Shown: piece by piece, positions 1-12,370 of the stretch
How the letters are laid out: the number at the start of each line of letters is the position of its first letter
Numbering within the stretch: position 1 is the stretch's first letter
Assembly: GCF_009848505.1 (NCBI RefSeq)
Contig: NZ_WWDL01000007.1
Location: 1-64,000, forward strand
Length of the DNA stretch: 64,000 nucleotides
Direction of reading: 5' to 3'
Source: Muricoccus harenae
GTDB taxonomy: Bacteria > Pseudomonadota > Alphaproteobacteria > Acetobacterales > Acetobacteraceae
The notes under the pieces: model-generated
The model's database searches: none
The model's input: only the letters and a program-made list of their open reading frames with translations
Told to the model about the DNA's origin: nothing
Translations under genes and position numbers: made by a program

Positions 1-148
1 CCACCTCCTCCGCCTCCGCCAGGCTGCTGCCGTAATGCACGGCCACGTCAAAGCCGGCCTCCGCCAGCCCGAGCGCGATGGCACGGCCAATGCGCTTCGC
101 GGCGCCAGTCACGAGGGCTGCTCGGGGAATCCGGGGAGAGATGGTCAT
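1..148 (-). CDS. Short-chain dehydrogenase/reductase, N-terminal part (cut by window edge)
   Basis: Only the first 49 codons are inside the window; the gene runs off the left edge. The protein opens with the NAD(P)-binding Rossmann start VTGAAKRIGRAIA, matching the TGxxxGxG signature of classical SDRs, followed by the usual beta-alpha-beta stretch (GLAEAGFDVAVHYG). The TGAAKRIG form and the VHYG segment resemble pteridine-reductase/FolM-like SDRs, but the catalytic Tyr-Lys region is not visible, so the substrate cannot be assigned. It is divergent from the hydrolase at 332, with about 180 bases of shared upstream DNA. Confidence 0.75.
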   Translation of the reverse strand, partial: MTISPRIPRAALVTGAAKRIGRAIALGLAEAGFDVAVHYGSSLAEAEEV

Positions 149-260
149 GGGCAGCCCTAGATGGGGCAGCGGAGGCCATTCGGCGAGGGTGCATCGCCCA
201 TCCGGGGCATCTTGCCCGCCGTGGCGCCGCGCCGCGCCATCCGGCATCCTCTCGCCAACG

Positions 261-278
261 GGGCCGGCATGCCGGCCC
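261..278. promoter_or_regulatory. 18-bp perfect palindrome in the divergent intergenic region
   Basis: The sequence GGGCCGGCATGCCGGCCC is a perfect 18-bp palindrome lying between two divergent genes, about 55 bases upstream of the hydrolase start. It could be a regulator site or a short RNA hairpin. In DNA this GC-rich such palindromes also arise by chance, so the role is unproven. Confidence 0.3.
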
Positions 279-331
279 GCGCAGTGGGAGGCGCGCCATC
301 CAAGGCGGTCCCCGAACGGAAGGAAACCGCC

Positions 332-1402
332 ATGAAACGCCGATCCCTGGGCGCCGCCGCCCTCACGGCCGCCGCCGCGACCATGCCCCAATCCGGCACG
401 GCCCAGCCGGCCCCGGCAACCCCGCCCGGCTCAGGAGGAAAGCCCCCCGTCTCCCTGGCGAGCTGGGGCTCCTTCCATGTCGGCGGCAAGGAGCATGTCG
501 TCACCGGCCAACCGGTGAAGGAGGTGCTCTTCTCCCCCGGCGGCGTCCCGGCGAAGGTCGATCCGAATGGCACCTACCTGATCGGCGGCATGTACGCGCA
601 ATACATGATCCCCGCCGATCCTCGCGGCCAAGTTCCGTTGCTGATGTGGCATGGCGGCGGCCTGACCGGCGTGACCTGGGAGACCACGCCGGACGGGCGC
701 GAGGGCTGGCAGCACTTCTTCCTGCGCCGCGGCTGGCCCGTCTATGTCTCGGATGCCGTGGAACGCGGCCGCGCCGGTTGGACCATGATCCCCGAGGCGA
801 CCGGCGGCCAGCCTGTCTTCCTCACCCTCGACAACCCCTTCGAGCGCTTCCGCATCGGCGCCGGCCCTGGCTCCTTCGCGCGACAGGCCGTGCTGCCCGG
901 CAACCAGTTCCCGGCGGATCCCGAGAGCTACCGCAACTTCGTCCGCCAATGCGTGCCGCGCTTCACCACCACCGATGCGCTGACGCTCGACGCCTATCTC
1001 GCCCTGCTCGACCGGGTGGGGCCAAGCGCCGTCATGGTGCACAGCCAGGCCGGCCTCTTCGGCTGGCGCGCGGCGCAGGAGCGGCCGGACAAGGTTCGCG
1101 CCCTGGTCCTGGTCGAGCCCGCCACGATCGGCGACCCCGCCAAGGTGGCGGCGCTCAAGGACATCCCGATCCTGATGGTCTATGGCGACTACATCGCCGA
1201 GGACGCCCGCTGGCCCACCATCCGCGCCAACGGCATCCGCTTCGCGGAGCAGGTGCGCGCGGCCGGCGGCACGGTGGATGTGGTGGACCTGCCGGAGCGG
1301 GGCATCAAGGGCAACAGCCACATGGTCATGATGGACCGCAACGGTGACCAGGTCGCCGCGCTGATCCAGGACTGGCTCGCCTCCAAGAACCTCTGGAGCT
1401 GA
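332..1402 (+). CDS. Secreted alpha/beta-hydrolase (esterase-like)
   Basis: A 356-residue protein of the alpha/beta-hydrolase fold, probably periplasmic. I start it at the ATG at 332, which has AAGGAAACC just upstream and opens with a signal peptide (MKRRSLGAAALTAAA, predicted cleavage near Ala-Gln about residue 25); the frame is open further upstream but codes only low-complexity sequence there. The oxyanion region reads MWHGGG, the nucleophile elbow is HSQAG (Ser238), a candidate acid lies in VYGDY, and the catalytic His is in GNSHMVMMD (His330). The triad order Ser-Asp-His is intact. The elbow begins with His rather than the common Gly. Such proteins hydrolyse esters or act on small hydrophobic substrates; the natural substrate is unknown. 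Confidence 0.8.
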   Translation: MKRRSLGAAALTAAAATMPQSGTAQPAPATPPGSGGKPPVSLASWGSFHVGGKEHVVTGQPVKEVLFSPGGVPAKVDPNGTYLIGGMYAQYMIPADPRGQVPLLMWHGGGLTGVTWETTPDGREGWQHFFLRRGWPVYVSDAVERGRAGWTMIPEATGGQPVFLTLDNPFERFRIGAGPGSFARQAVLPGNQFPADPESYRNFVRQCVPRFTTTDALTLDAYLALLDRVGPSAVMVHSQAGLFGWRAAQERPDKVRALVLVEPATIGDPAKVAALKDIPILMVYGDYIAEDARWPTIRANGIRFAEQVRAAGGTVDVVDLPERGIKGNSHMVMMDRNGDQVAALIQDWLASKNLWS

Positions 1403-1455
1403 CGCGACCCGCCCCGGGGCAATGGGGACAGGGCGACGGGCCGTTTGGTGAGCCC

Positions 1456-1635
1456 GTGGCCCTCACCCGCTGGACCGAACTCCGCATGACAACGGAGGAG
1501 GCCGCGGCCGGAACCCCCACCACCCGCATCGCCACCGCCGAGGAGGTGGCGGAGATGGCCGCCCTCCTTCTCTCCCCAGCCGGCGGGAACATCGCGGGGC
1601 AGGCCATCGCGCTGGATGGTGGGACGGGGCTGTGA
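1456..1635 (+). pseudogene. Orphan C-terminal remnant of a short-chain dehydrogenase
   Basis: This frame ends in RIATAEEVAEMAALLLSP followed by AGGNIAGQAIALDGGTGL and a stop. That is the typical tail of a classical SDR (the 'EEVA..v.fL.S..a..itGq.i.vDGG' segment). No Rossmann fold or YxxxK active site precedes it; instead the hydrolase gene ends about 50 bases upstream in another frame. The longest coding reading is from a GTG at 1456 or an ATG at 1486, giving 49-59 residues, far too short for an enzyme. I read it as the surviving end of a deleted or fused SDR gene. Confidence 0.6.
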
Positions 1636-1646
1636 TCCCGTTCCGC

Positions 1647-1675
1647 TTGACACCCATCCCCAGGCAGGCCGAGGC
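1647..1675 (+). promoter_or_regulatory. Possible thiC promoter (-35 TTGACA)
   Basis: A perfect TTGACA hexamer lies at 1647-1652, about 33 bases before the riboswitch begins. No good -10 hexamer is seen 17 bases downstream (CGAGGC), so this is a tentative promoter placed mainly by its position. Confidence 0.3.
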
Positions 1676-1684
1676 TGGAGCCTT

Positions 1685-3702
<2,018 letters not shown>

Positions 3703-3708
3703 GGAAGG

Positions 3709-3730
3709 GGGGCGGCCACCCGGCCGCCCC
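3709..3730 (+). terminator. Hairpin after thiC
   Basis: A perfect 9-bp stem (GGGGCGGCC / GGCCGCCCC) with a 4-base loop starts six bases after the thiC stop. There is no clear U-tract, so it may end transcription weakly or protect the 3' end. Confidence 0.5.
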
Positions 3731-3796
3731 TACCCTTGCAACCTGTGCGGCGCTCGGCTTCTTACCGCCCGAAGAAGCCCCGAGGTCACGTCTCCC

Positions 3797-4786
3797 ATGC
3801 GCCTGAAACGCCGCTCGCTCCTCTCCGCCCTCGCGGCGCCCCTGGCCATGCCTGTCCTCGCGCAGGCCCAGGCGGGTCTTCCCGCCGGCTGGCCAGACCG
3901 CCCCCTCCGCCTGATCCTGCCCTACACGCCGGGCGGCGGCACCGACACGGTGGCCCGCGCCCTCGGTGCCCGGCTGAACACCGCCCTCGGACAGTCCGTG
4001 GTGGTGGAAAACCGTCCCGGCGCCGGCGGCAACCTCGCCACCGAATTGGTGGCGACCGCCCGGCCCGATGGCTACACGCTGCTGATGGGCAACCAGGGCC
4101 CTATCTCGGTGAACCCCACCCTTTTCGGCCGCAACCTGAAGGTGAACCCGCAGACGGCGCTCGATCCCGTCGCGATGGTCGCTGAAACTCCCCTTGTGCT
4201 GGTCGCCGGCCCCGCCACCGGAGCCACCACCCTCGCGGGGCTGATCGAGGAGGCCCGGGCGAAGAAGGGCCAGCTGAACTACGCCTCGCCCGGCAATGGG
4301 GCTGCGGGGCACCTCGCCATGGCCCTGCTGCTGCAGCAGGCCGGGGTGGAGGCCACCCATGTCCCCTTCCGCGGCGCCGCGCCGGGCCTGACGGACGTGG
4401 CGGCCGGCCATGTCGCCGCAATGATCAGCACGCTGCCCTCGGTGGCCGGCCTGGTGCAGGGCGGCGCCCTCCGCGCCCTGGCCGTGACCGGCGACAAGCG
4501 CGTCGAGACCATGCCCGATGTCCCGACCGTCGCCGAAACCCTGCCCGGCTACCGCGTCACCGCCTGGTACGGGATCCTGCTGCCCCATGGCACGCCCGAG
4601 CCGATCCGCGCCCGACTGGAATCCGCCATCCTCACCAGTCTGGAAACCCCGGACCTGATCAGGAGCCTCCAGACCGAAGGCGCGGTCCCCTATCCGATGA
4701 AGGGCGAGGAATTCGGCCGCTTCATCGCGGCCGAGCGGGCGCGCTGGGCCCCTGTAATCCGCGCGGCGGGGATCACGGCTGACTGA
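3797..4786 (+). CDS. Bug/TctC-type tripartite tricarboxylate transporter binding protein
   Basis: A periplasmic solute-binding protein of the Bug (TctC) family, 329 residues. The start at 3797 gives a signal peptide with a Tat-like or strongly basic n-region (MRLKRRSLLSALAAPLAMP), cleaved near AQA. The mature protein shows the family landmarks: WPDRPLRLILPYTPGGGTD at the N-terminus, VVVENRPGAGGN, the LNYASPGNGAAGH block, and PDVPTVAETLPGY near the C-terminus. Members bind carboxylates and hand them to a TctA/TctB permease. No permease genes are nearby, as is common for the many orphan Bug proteins of beta- and alphaproteobacteria. The ligand is unknown; the thiC context does not point to one. 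Confidence 0.9.
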   Translation: MRLKRRSLLSALAAPLAMPVLAQAQAGLPAGWPDRPLRLILPYTPGGGTDTVARALGARLNTALGQSVVVENRPGAGGNLATELVATARPDGYTLLMGNQGPISVNPTLFGRNLKVNPQTALDPVAMVAETPLVLVAGPATGATTLAGLIEEARAKKGQLNYASPGNGAAGHLAMALLLQQAGVEATHVPFRGAAPGLTDVAAGHVAAMISTLPSVAGLVQGGALRALAVTGDKRVETMPDVPTVAETLPGYRVTAWYGILLPHGTPEPIRARLESAILTSLETPDLIRSLQTEGAVPYPMKGEEFGRFIAAERARWAPVIRAAGITAD

Positions 4787-4858
4787 GGATCAACGAAGAC
4801 CACGCAGCCTCCTTCATCCCAGGGCGTTCTACCCGGGCAACGGGAGAAGGAAGGCTGA

Positions 4859-5089
4859 ATGGTAGATGCCTCGAAGATCCAGGAGCACATGGAAGTCGTC
4901 GGCTCCTGCGGAAACCATGTCGGCACGGTCGACCATGTCGAGGGCAGCCGCATAAAGCTGGCGAAGAATGACAGCAAGGACGGCAAGCATCACTACCTGC
5001 CGCTCTCGGCCATCGCTGCGGTCGAGGGGAACAAGGCTAAGACGTCCATGAATCACATGGACGCGATGCGACAGTTCGAGGACGCCTGA
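4859..5089 (+). CDS. DUF2171 domain protein (PRC-barrel-like)
   Basis: A 76-residue cytoplasmic protein with the DUF2171 pattern: MVDASKIQEHMEVVGSCG followed by VGTVDHVEGSRIKLAK, HHYLPLSAIAAVEGN and a short acidic tail. The fold is expected to be a small beta-barrel similar to PRC-barrel domains. The function is not known; related proteins are often annotated as stress-linked. A strong GGAAGG ribosome-binding site precedes the ATG, and a good terminator follows, so it is probably a single-gene transcript. Confidence 0.8.
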   Translation: MVDASKIQEHMEVVGSCGNHVGTVDHVEGSRIKLAKNDSKDGKHHYLPLSAIAAVEGNKAKTSMNHMDAMRQFEDA

Positions 5090-5117
5090 GGGCATCGCCC
5101 CGGCACGTCGTGACCCG

Positions 5118-5147
5118 CCCCGCCGGCCCCTGCCGGCGGGGCTTTTG
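5118..5147 (+). terminator. Rho-independent terminator after the DUF2171 gene
   Basis: Perfect 9-bp stem CCCCGCCGG / CCGGCGGGG (5118-5126 and 5133-5141) followed by CTTTTG. Confidence 0.8.
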
Positions 5148-5325
5148 CGTTTCCGGGCGGAACCCCTTTCCAGACAAGTTCCGCGCCGCACCCTGCCAAT
5201 TGCGTCAAACCCTTAACGCCCGTTGGTGAAGTTGCACTTTCAGACCGGCTCCGGAACGGCGCCGCGGACGTGACTGGCTTCCCAAAGTTGCGAGCACCCT
5301 ACAAACCGGGCTAGACCCGCCGGCG

Positions 5326-6519
5326 ATGGACGGCACAACGACCGCACCAGCCCCCGTGACCGCCGTGCTGACGGCGGATGTGTCACAGGGGCCGCTCCCC
5401 CTCTACCGCGCCCGTGTGGCCGCGGGAGCCTTGCGCGCGGACCCGGCCCAGGCCCATGCCGCCGAAATCCTCCAGGACCTGTGGCGCCGCCTCCGCGGCT
5501 ACGACCCACGCCCCGAGCCCACCAGGGAGGAGCCCGGCCTGCTGGCCCGCTTCTTCCGCCGCAAGCCGGTGGACGAGCAGCCGGATGGTCCGCCGCTCGG
5601 CCTCTACCTCGTCGGCGAAGTCGGGCGCGGCAAGTCCATGCTGATGGACCTCTTCTTCGAGACGGCGGACGTGCCGCGTAAGAAGCGCGAGCATTTCCAC
5701 GCCTTCATGCAGAAGTCCCACCGGCGCATTCACGAATACCGCCGCGCCCATGGCGACGCCTCCGACCCCATCCCGCCGCTGGCCGACAGCATCGTGGCCG
5801 AGGCCGCGCTGCTCTGCTTCGACGAGTTCCAGGTCCACGACATCACCGACGCCATGATCCTGGGCCGCCTGTTCGAGGCGCTCTTCGCCCGGGGCGTGGT
5901 GGTGGTGGCCACTTCGAACACGGCTCCGGCCGATCTTTTCAAGGGCAAGCCGGGCCGCGACGCCTTTCTGCCCTTCATCGCCATGATCCAGAAGCGGCTG
6001 GAGGTGCTTCACCTCTCGGCGCTCCAGGATTACCGGCGCGACCGCATCCGGGGCTTGCCCACCTGGCACTCCCCGGTTGACGGCCGCGCCAACCGCGCGC
6101 TCGACGCGGCTTTTCTCGAGCTCTCGGGCGTCGCCCATGGCACGCCCTGCTCCCTGACGGTCCTCAGCCGCAAGGTCGAGGTGCCGCAGGCCCATCGCGG
6201 CGTTGCCCGCGCCGATTTCGAGGCGCTGTGCGGCGCCTTCCTCGGCGCGGCGGACTATCTCGCCATCGCCACCCATTTCCACACGCTCGTGCTGGACGGC
6301 GTGCCAAGGCTGGGGCCGGAGAACTACGACCGGGCCCGCCGCTTCGTGACACTCATCGACACGCTCTATGAGCACCGCTGCAAGCTGGTCGCCTCCGCCG
6401 AGGCCGAGCCCGACCAGCTCTATGAGAAGGGCGAGGGGGCGGCGATCTTCCAGCGCACTGCCTCCCGCCTCCTGGAAATGCAGAGCCAGGACTACCTGGC
6501 CTTGCCGCATCTGACATGA
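5326..6519 (+). CDS. zapE: Cell division ATPase ZapE (AFG1-like)
   Basis: A 397-residue P-loop ATPase of the AFG1/ZapE family. In bacteria ZapE acts at the division ring late in constriction; mitochondrial AFG1 helps turn over respiratory-chain subunits. The Walker A motif is GEVGRGKSM (about residues 103-111), Walker B is LLCFDEFQV (about 164-172), and the sensor region reads VVATSNTAPADLF, all typical. The C-terminal NYDRARRFVTLIDTLYEHR block is also characteristic. The N-terminal 25 residues are Pro/Ala-rich and poorly conserved, so the exact start is less certain. mdh lies downstream, separated by one small gene and a terminator. Confidence 0.93.
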   Translation: MDGTTTAPAPVTAVLTADVSQGPLPLYRARVAAGALRADPAQAHAAEILQDLWRRLRGYDPRPEPTREEPGLLARFFRRKPVDEQPDGPPLGLYLVGEVGRGKSMLMDLFFETADVPRKKREHFHAFMQKSHRRIHEYRRAHGDASDPIPPLADSIVAEAALLCFDEFQVHDITDAMILGRLFEALFARGVVVVATSNTAPADLFKGKPGRDAFLPFIAMIQKRLEVLHLSALQDYRRDRIRGLPTWHSPVDGRANRALDAAFLELSGVAHGTPCSLTVLSRKVEVPQAHRGVARADFEALCGAFLGAADYLAIATHFHTLVLDGVPRLGPENYDRARRFVTLIDTLYEHRCKLVASAEAEPDQLYEKGEGAAIFQRTASRLLEMQSQDYLALPHLT

Positions 6520-6611
6520 ATTAGTTCCGGCACCGGATTTGCGTGGCGCAGGCCTGAGGGGGCAGGGCGCCAGGTGGGGATCCGGGATCCGGCCAGAGGG
6601 GGAGATTTATC

Positions 6612-8341
<1,730 letters not shown>

Positions 8342-8360
8342 GACAAGTCTGAGACACACG

Positions 8361-8385
8361 GGGCCGGGGAAATCCCGGCCCTTTT
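8361..8385 (+). terminator. Terminator/attenuator between mdh and sucC
   Basis: Perfect 8-bp stem GGGCCGGG / CCCGGCCC with a 5-base loop, followed directly by TTTT. It sits between two genes that are usually co-transcribed, so it may set the ratio of mdh to sucCD message. Confidence 0.7.
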
Positions 8386-8408
8386 CGGATCAGGGAAGCA
8401 GTACCTGC

Positions 8409-9602
8409 ATGAATATCCACGAATACCAGGGCAAGGAGCTGCTGAAGCGCTACGGCGTTGCAGTGCTCGATGGCTATGTCGCCAAGACCCCCGAGGAAGC
8501 CGAGGCGGCGGCGAAGAAGCTGCCCGGCCCCGTGGTCGTGGTGAAGAGCCAGATTCACGCCGGCGGCCGCGGCGCCGGCCGCTTCACCGACGATCCCAAC
8601 GGCAAGGGCGGCGTCCGCGTCGTTAAGCCGGAGGCCGCGAAGGAAGCCGCCGCCGCGATGATCGGCCACACGCTGGTCACCAAGCAGACCGGCCCCGAGG
8701 GCAAGGTCGTCAATCAGGTCTATGTGGAGGCCGGCTGCGACATCAAGCGCGAGCTGTATCTCTCACTCCTGGTGGACCGCGAGACCTCGCGCATCACCAT
8801 CATGGCCTCCACCGAGGGCGGGATGGAGATCGAGGAGGTGGCCGAGAACCACCCCGAGAAGATCCTGAAGGTCGCGGTCGATCCGGCCGCCGGCTTCTCC
8901 GGCTGGCAGGCCCGCAAGCTCGCCTTCGGGCTGGGCCTGGAAGGCAAGCAGGTCGGCGTCTTCACCAAGTTCGTTTCCGCCATGTACGCGGCCTTCACCG
9001 ACCTCGACATGGCGATCGTCGAGATCAACCCGCTGGTCATCACCGGCGCCGGTGACGTCGTCGCGCTCGACGCCAAGGTCTCCTTCGACGACAACGCGCT
9101 GTTCCGCCACAAGGACATCGAGACGCTGCGCGATGACAGCGAGATGGACCCGAAGGAGCTGGACGCGGTTAAGAACGACCTCAACTACGTCGCGCTCGAC
9201 GGCGAGATCGGCTGCATGGTGAACGGCGCGGGTCTCGCGATGGCCACCATGGACATCATCAAGCTCTACGGCTCCTCGCCCGCGAACTTCCTCGATGTCG
9301 GCGGCACCGCCAACGCGGCGCGCGTGACCGAGGCATTCCGCATCATCACGTCGGACTCGAACGTGAAGGCGATCCTGGTCAACATCTTCGGTGGCATCGC
9401 CAAGTGCGACATGATCGCCGAAGGCATCGTGGTCGCGAGCAAGAACCTCTCCCTCTCGGTCCCGCTGGTGGTGCGGCTCGAGGGCACGAATGTCGAGCTC
9501 GGCAAGAAGATTCTCGCCGAGTCCGGCCTCGCCATCATCCCCGCGGACAACCTGGCCGACGCCGCCCAAAAGGTGGTCGACGCCGTGAAGAAGGCCGCCT
9601 GA
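8409..9602 (+). CDS. sucC: Succinyl-CoA synthetase beta subunit
   Basis: SucC forms the ADP- or GDP-dependent succinyl-CoA ligase with SucD. The 397-residue protein starts [17 protein letters not shown], the classical SucC N-terminus, and carries the ATP-grasp fold (residues about 1-230: [14 protein letters not shown]). The CoA-ligase domain follows, with [19 protein letters not shown]-like text and the [17 protein letters not shown] and [16 protein letters not shown] blocks. The sucD start is three bases after the stop, indicating translational coupling. Confidence 0.98.
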   Translation: MNIHEYQGKELLKRYGVAVLDGYVAKTPEEAEAAAKKLPGPVVVVKSQIHAGGRGAGRFTDDPNGKGGVRVVKPEAAKEAAAAMIGHTLVTKQTGPEGKVVNQVYVEAGCDIKRELYLSLLVDRETSRITIMASTEGGMEIEEVAENHPEKILKVAVDPAAGFSGWQARKLAFGLGLEGKQVGVFTKFVSAMYAAFTDLDMAIVEINPLVITGAGDVVALDAKVSFDDNALFRHKDIETLRDDSEMDPKELDAVKNDLNYVALDGEIGCMVNGAGLAMATMDIIKLYGSSPANFLDVGGTANAARVTEAFRIITSDSNVKAILVNIFGGIAKCDMIAEGIVVASKNLSLSVPLVVRLEGTNVELGKKILAESGLAIIPADNLADAAQKVVDAVKKAA

Positions 9603-9605
9603 ACC

Positions 9606-10496
9606 ATGGCGATCCTCGTCGACAAGCACACCAAGGTCATGACCCAGGGCTTCACCGGAGCCCAGGGCACCTTCCACGCCGAGCAGGGCATCGCCTATGG
9701 CACCAACTATGTCGGTGGCGTGACCCCGGGCAAGGGTGGCCAGACCCACCTGAACCTGCCGGTCTTCGACACGGTTGAGGAATGCGTCGAGAAGACGGGC
9801 GCCGACGCCTCCGTCATCTACGTGCCGCCGCCCTTCGCGGCCGACTCCATCCTGGAAGCGATCGCGGCCGAGGTCCCGCTCATCATCTGCATCACCGAAG
9901 GTATCCCGGTGCTGGACATGGTGAAGGTCAAGCGCGCCCTCTCCGGCAGCAAGTCCCGCCTGATCGGCCCGAACTGCCCGGGCGTGATCACGCCGGAAGC
10001 CTGCAAGATCGGCATCATGCCGGGCCACATTCACAAGCGCGGCTCGGTCGGCATCGTGTCCCGCTCGGGCACGCTGACCTATGAGGCGGTGGCGCAGACC
10101 ACGGCGGCCGGCCTCGGCCAGACCACCTGCGTCGGCATCGGTGGCGACCCCGTGAAGGGCACGGACTTCCAGGAAGTGCTGGAGATGTTCCTCGCCGACC
10201 CCGAGACCAAGCAGATCGTCATGATCGGCGAGATCGGCGGCCAGTCCGAGATCATCGCGGCCGAGTTCCTGGGCCAGGCGAACAAGCCGGGCAGCAAGAA
10301 CTACAAGCCCGTCGTCGGCTTCATCGCCGGGGCCACCGCCCCTCCGGGCCGCCGCATGGGCCATGCCGGCGCTGTCATCTCCGGCGGCAAGGACACGGCT
10401 GAAGCCAAGATGGACGCCATGCGCTCGGCGGGCATCTTCGTGGCCGACAGCCCGGCCGCGCTGGGCTCGACCATGGTGAAGGCCATCGCCGCCTGA
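9606..10496 (+). CDS. sucD: Succinyl-CoA synthetase alpha subunit
   Basis: SucD carries the CoA-binding Rossmann domain and the phosphorylated histidine of succinyl-CoA ligase. The 296-residue protein shows [20 protein letters not shown] at the N-terminus, the [11 protein letters not shown] motif, and the active-site His253 in [10 protein letters not shown]. It is followed by a strong terminator. In many alphaproteobacteria sucA comes next; here sucA is about 15 kb downstream. Confidence 0.98.
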   Translation: MAILVDKHTKVMTQGFTGAQGTFHAEQGIAYGTNYVGGVTPGKGGQTHLNLPVFDTVEECVEKTGADASVIYVPPPFAADSILEAIAAEVPLIICITEGIPVLDMVKVKRALSGSKSRLIGPNCPGVITPEACKIGIMPGHIHKRGSVGIVSRSGTLTYEAVAQTTAAGLGQTTCVGIGGDPVKGTDFQEVLEMFLADPETKQIVMIGEIGGQSEIIAAEFLGQANKPGSKNYKPVVGFIAGATAPPGRRMGHAGAVISGGKDTAEAKMDAMRSAGIFVADSPAALGSTMVKAIAA

Positions 10497-10529
10497 CCAC
10501 CCGCCTTCGGGCCGGTTGAGAAGCATGAC

Positions 10530-10566
10530 ACGCCGCCGGGGCCTCCCCGGCGGCGTGCGTCGTTTT
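10530..10566 (+). terminator. Rho-independent terminator after sucD
   Basis: A 12-bp perfect stem (ACGCCGCCGGGG / CCCCGGCGGCGT, 10530-10556) with a 3-base loop, followed by GCGTCGTTTTG. Confidence 0.85.
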
Positions 10567-10606
10567 GTATTGCATTGCAGCATCAAATCTGCCAGGGGAG
10601 GGATTG

Positions 10607-10645
10607 ATGAACGGCACCACCTCCTCGCGGATCGCTCCGCCCTGA
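10607..10645 (+). other. Possible 12-codon leader ORF with strong ribosome-binding site
   Basis: The sequence AGGGGAGGGATTG followed by ATG starts a 12-residue reading frame (MNGTTSSRIAPP) ending in TGA, inside the 285-base gap between sucD and the SulP gene. The ribosome-binding site is one of the strongest in the window, yet no long frame follows. It may be a leader peptide, the stub of a lost gene, or chance. Confidence 0.3.
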
Positions 10646-10780
10646 CGTTTGGCGCCGCGGCACGGCCGCGGCTTCGGCCCTATCCGGCCACCCATCGTCT
10701 TGCCTGTTCAATGCCCGGCGCCCCTTTGCGTCACCCGGCCTCTCGCCGGGCGTGGCACCCGCATCTGCTGAAAGCTCCCC

Positions 10781-12262
10781 ATGACCGCTGCCCGACGCGC
10801 ACTCTCAGAGTGGTCGCCCAACGTCACGCGTGACCTTCTGGCCGGCACCGTCGTCGCCCTGGCCTTGATCCCGGAAGCCATCGCCTTCTCGATCATCGCC
10901 GGCGTCGATCCCAAGGTCGGCCTCTACGCCTCCTTCTGTATCGCGGTGATCTCGGCCTTCGCCGGCGGCCGCCCCGCCATGATCTCGGCCGCCACTGGCG
11001 CCATGGCCCTGGTCATGGTCGATCTCGTGCGCCAGCACGGGCTGGACCACCTGCTCGCCGCCACCCTGTTGACGGGCGTGCTCCAGATCGCCGCCGGATA
11101 CCTGCGGCTAGGCGACCTGATGCGTTTCGTCTCGGGCTCGGTCATAACCGGCTTCGTCAACGCGTTGGCCATCCTGATCTTCATGGCCCAGCTTCCCGAA
11201 TTCGTGGGCGCCGGCCCCGTGTTCTACGCCATGGTCGCGGGCGGTCTCGCCATCATCTTCCTGCTGCCGCGCCTGACCAGCGTGATCCCATCCCCGCTGG
11301 TCACCATCGTGCTCGGCACCGTCCTGGCCATCTGGCTGGGCCTCGATCTCCGCACCGTCGGCGACATGGGCGCGCTGCCCACCGAACTGCCCAGCTTCCT
11401 CCTGCCCAACGTGCCGCTGACCTTCGACACGCTTTGGACGCTGCTTCCCTATTCCCTGACCCTCGCGATGGTCGGGTTGCTGGAATCCATGATGACTGCC
11501 TCCATCGTGGACGAGATGACCGACACCACCAGCGACAAGAACCGCGAATGCCGCGGCCAGGGCCTGGCCAATATTGTCTCCGGCCTGTTCGGCGGCATGG
11601 CGGGCTGCGCCATGATCGGCCAGTCGGTCATCAACGTGACCTCCGGTGGGCGCGGGCGTCTTTCCACCCTTTGGGCCGGCGCCTTCCTCCTCTTCCTTAT
11701 CCTGGTGCTGGCGGATTGGGTGCGGCAGATCCCCATGGCTGCGCTGGTCGCGGTGATGGTCATGGTCTCCATCAAGACCTTCCGCTGGGGCTCGCTGCTG
11801 GCCCTGCGGACCAACCCGCGCCAGTCCAGCTTCGTGATGCTGGCCACGGTCGCCGTGGTGGTGCTCACCCACAATCTCGCCCAGGGCGTGCTGGTGGGCG
11901 TGCTGCTCAGCGGCCTCTTCTTCGCGCAGAAGGTGACCCGCGCCTTCTCCGTCACCAGCAGCCTCGACGAAGCCGGCACCAGCCGCACCTACAGCGTCAC
12001 CGGCCAGATCTTCTTCGCCACCGCCGACGCCTTCCACGACGCTTTCGACTTCCGCGAGGGGGTGGACCGCGTCGTGATCGATGTCGGTAACGCCCATTTC
12101 TGGGATATCACCGCGATTGGCGCGTTGGATCGCGTGGTGCTGAAGTTGCGCCACCACGGGGTGGAAGTGGAGGTAACGGGTCTCAATGCCGCCTCCGCCA
12201 CCATGATCGAGCGGCTGGGCACCCATAACCGCGAGGGCGCGGCCCTCGCTAGCGGCCACTGA
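10781..12262 (+). CDS. SulP family inorganic anion transporter with STAS domain
   Basis: A 493-residue inner-membrane protein of the SulP (SLC26) family. The N-terminal part has about 10-12 predicted membrane segments, including the family signature region [20 protein letters not shown] and PKVGLYASF early in the protein. The C-terminal 100 residues (about 390-480) form a short STAS domain ([18 protein letters not shown] ... [20 protein letters not shown]). Relatives carry sulfate, bicarbonate or dicarboxylates; sequence alone does not decide, and no sulfate-assimilation or carbonic-anhydrase gene is adjacent. It is preceded by a terminator and stands alone. Confidence 0.9.
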   Translation: MTAARRALSEWSPNVTRDLLAGTVVALALIPEAIAFSIIAGVDPKVGLYASFCIAVISAFAGGRPAMISAATGAMALVMVDLVRQHGLDHLLAATLLTGVLQIAAGYLRLGDLMRFVSGSVITGFVNALAILIFMAQLPEFVGAGPVFYAMVAGGLAIIFLLPRLTSVIPSPLVTIVLGTVLAIWLGLDLRTVGDMGALPTELPSFLLPNVPLTFDTLWTLLPYSLTLAMVGLLESMMTASIVDEMTDTTSDKNRECRGQGLANIVSGLFGGMAGCAMIGQSVINVTSGGRGRLSTLWAGAFLLFLILVLADWVRQIPMAALVAVMVMVSIKTFRWGSLLALRTNPRQSSFVMLATVAVVVLTHNLAQGVLVGVLLSGLFFAQKVTRAFSVTSSLDEAGTSRTYSVTGQIFFATADAFHDAFDFREGVDRVVIDVGNAHFWDITAIGALDRVVLKLRHHGVEVEVTGLNAASATMIERLGTHNREGAALASGH

Positions 12263-12276
12263 AGGAGCATGGTGGC

Positions 12277-12297
12277 CGCACATGGGAGCAATGTGCG
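12277..12297 (+). other. Inverted repeat after the SulP gene
   Basis: CGCACAT (12277-12283) and ATGTGCG (12291-12297) form a 7-bp stem around a 7-base loop. No U-tract follows. It could be a weak terminator or an operator for ilvE downstream. Confidence 0.3.
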
Positions 12298-12370
12298 ACC
12301 CCGGTTTCCGATCGAGGCGGCGTTGCGGTAGGATGGCCGCCTAAGCAACAATATTGCGGACTTCGGTGCC

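Noticed and set aside
8763-10586. A minus-strand open frame of about 607 codons opposite sucC and sucD
   Set aside because: Shadow of two essential genes that overlap its whole length; no motif, and no ribosome-binding site was found.
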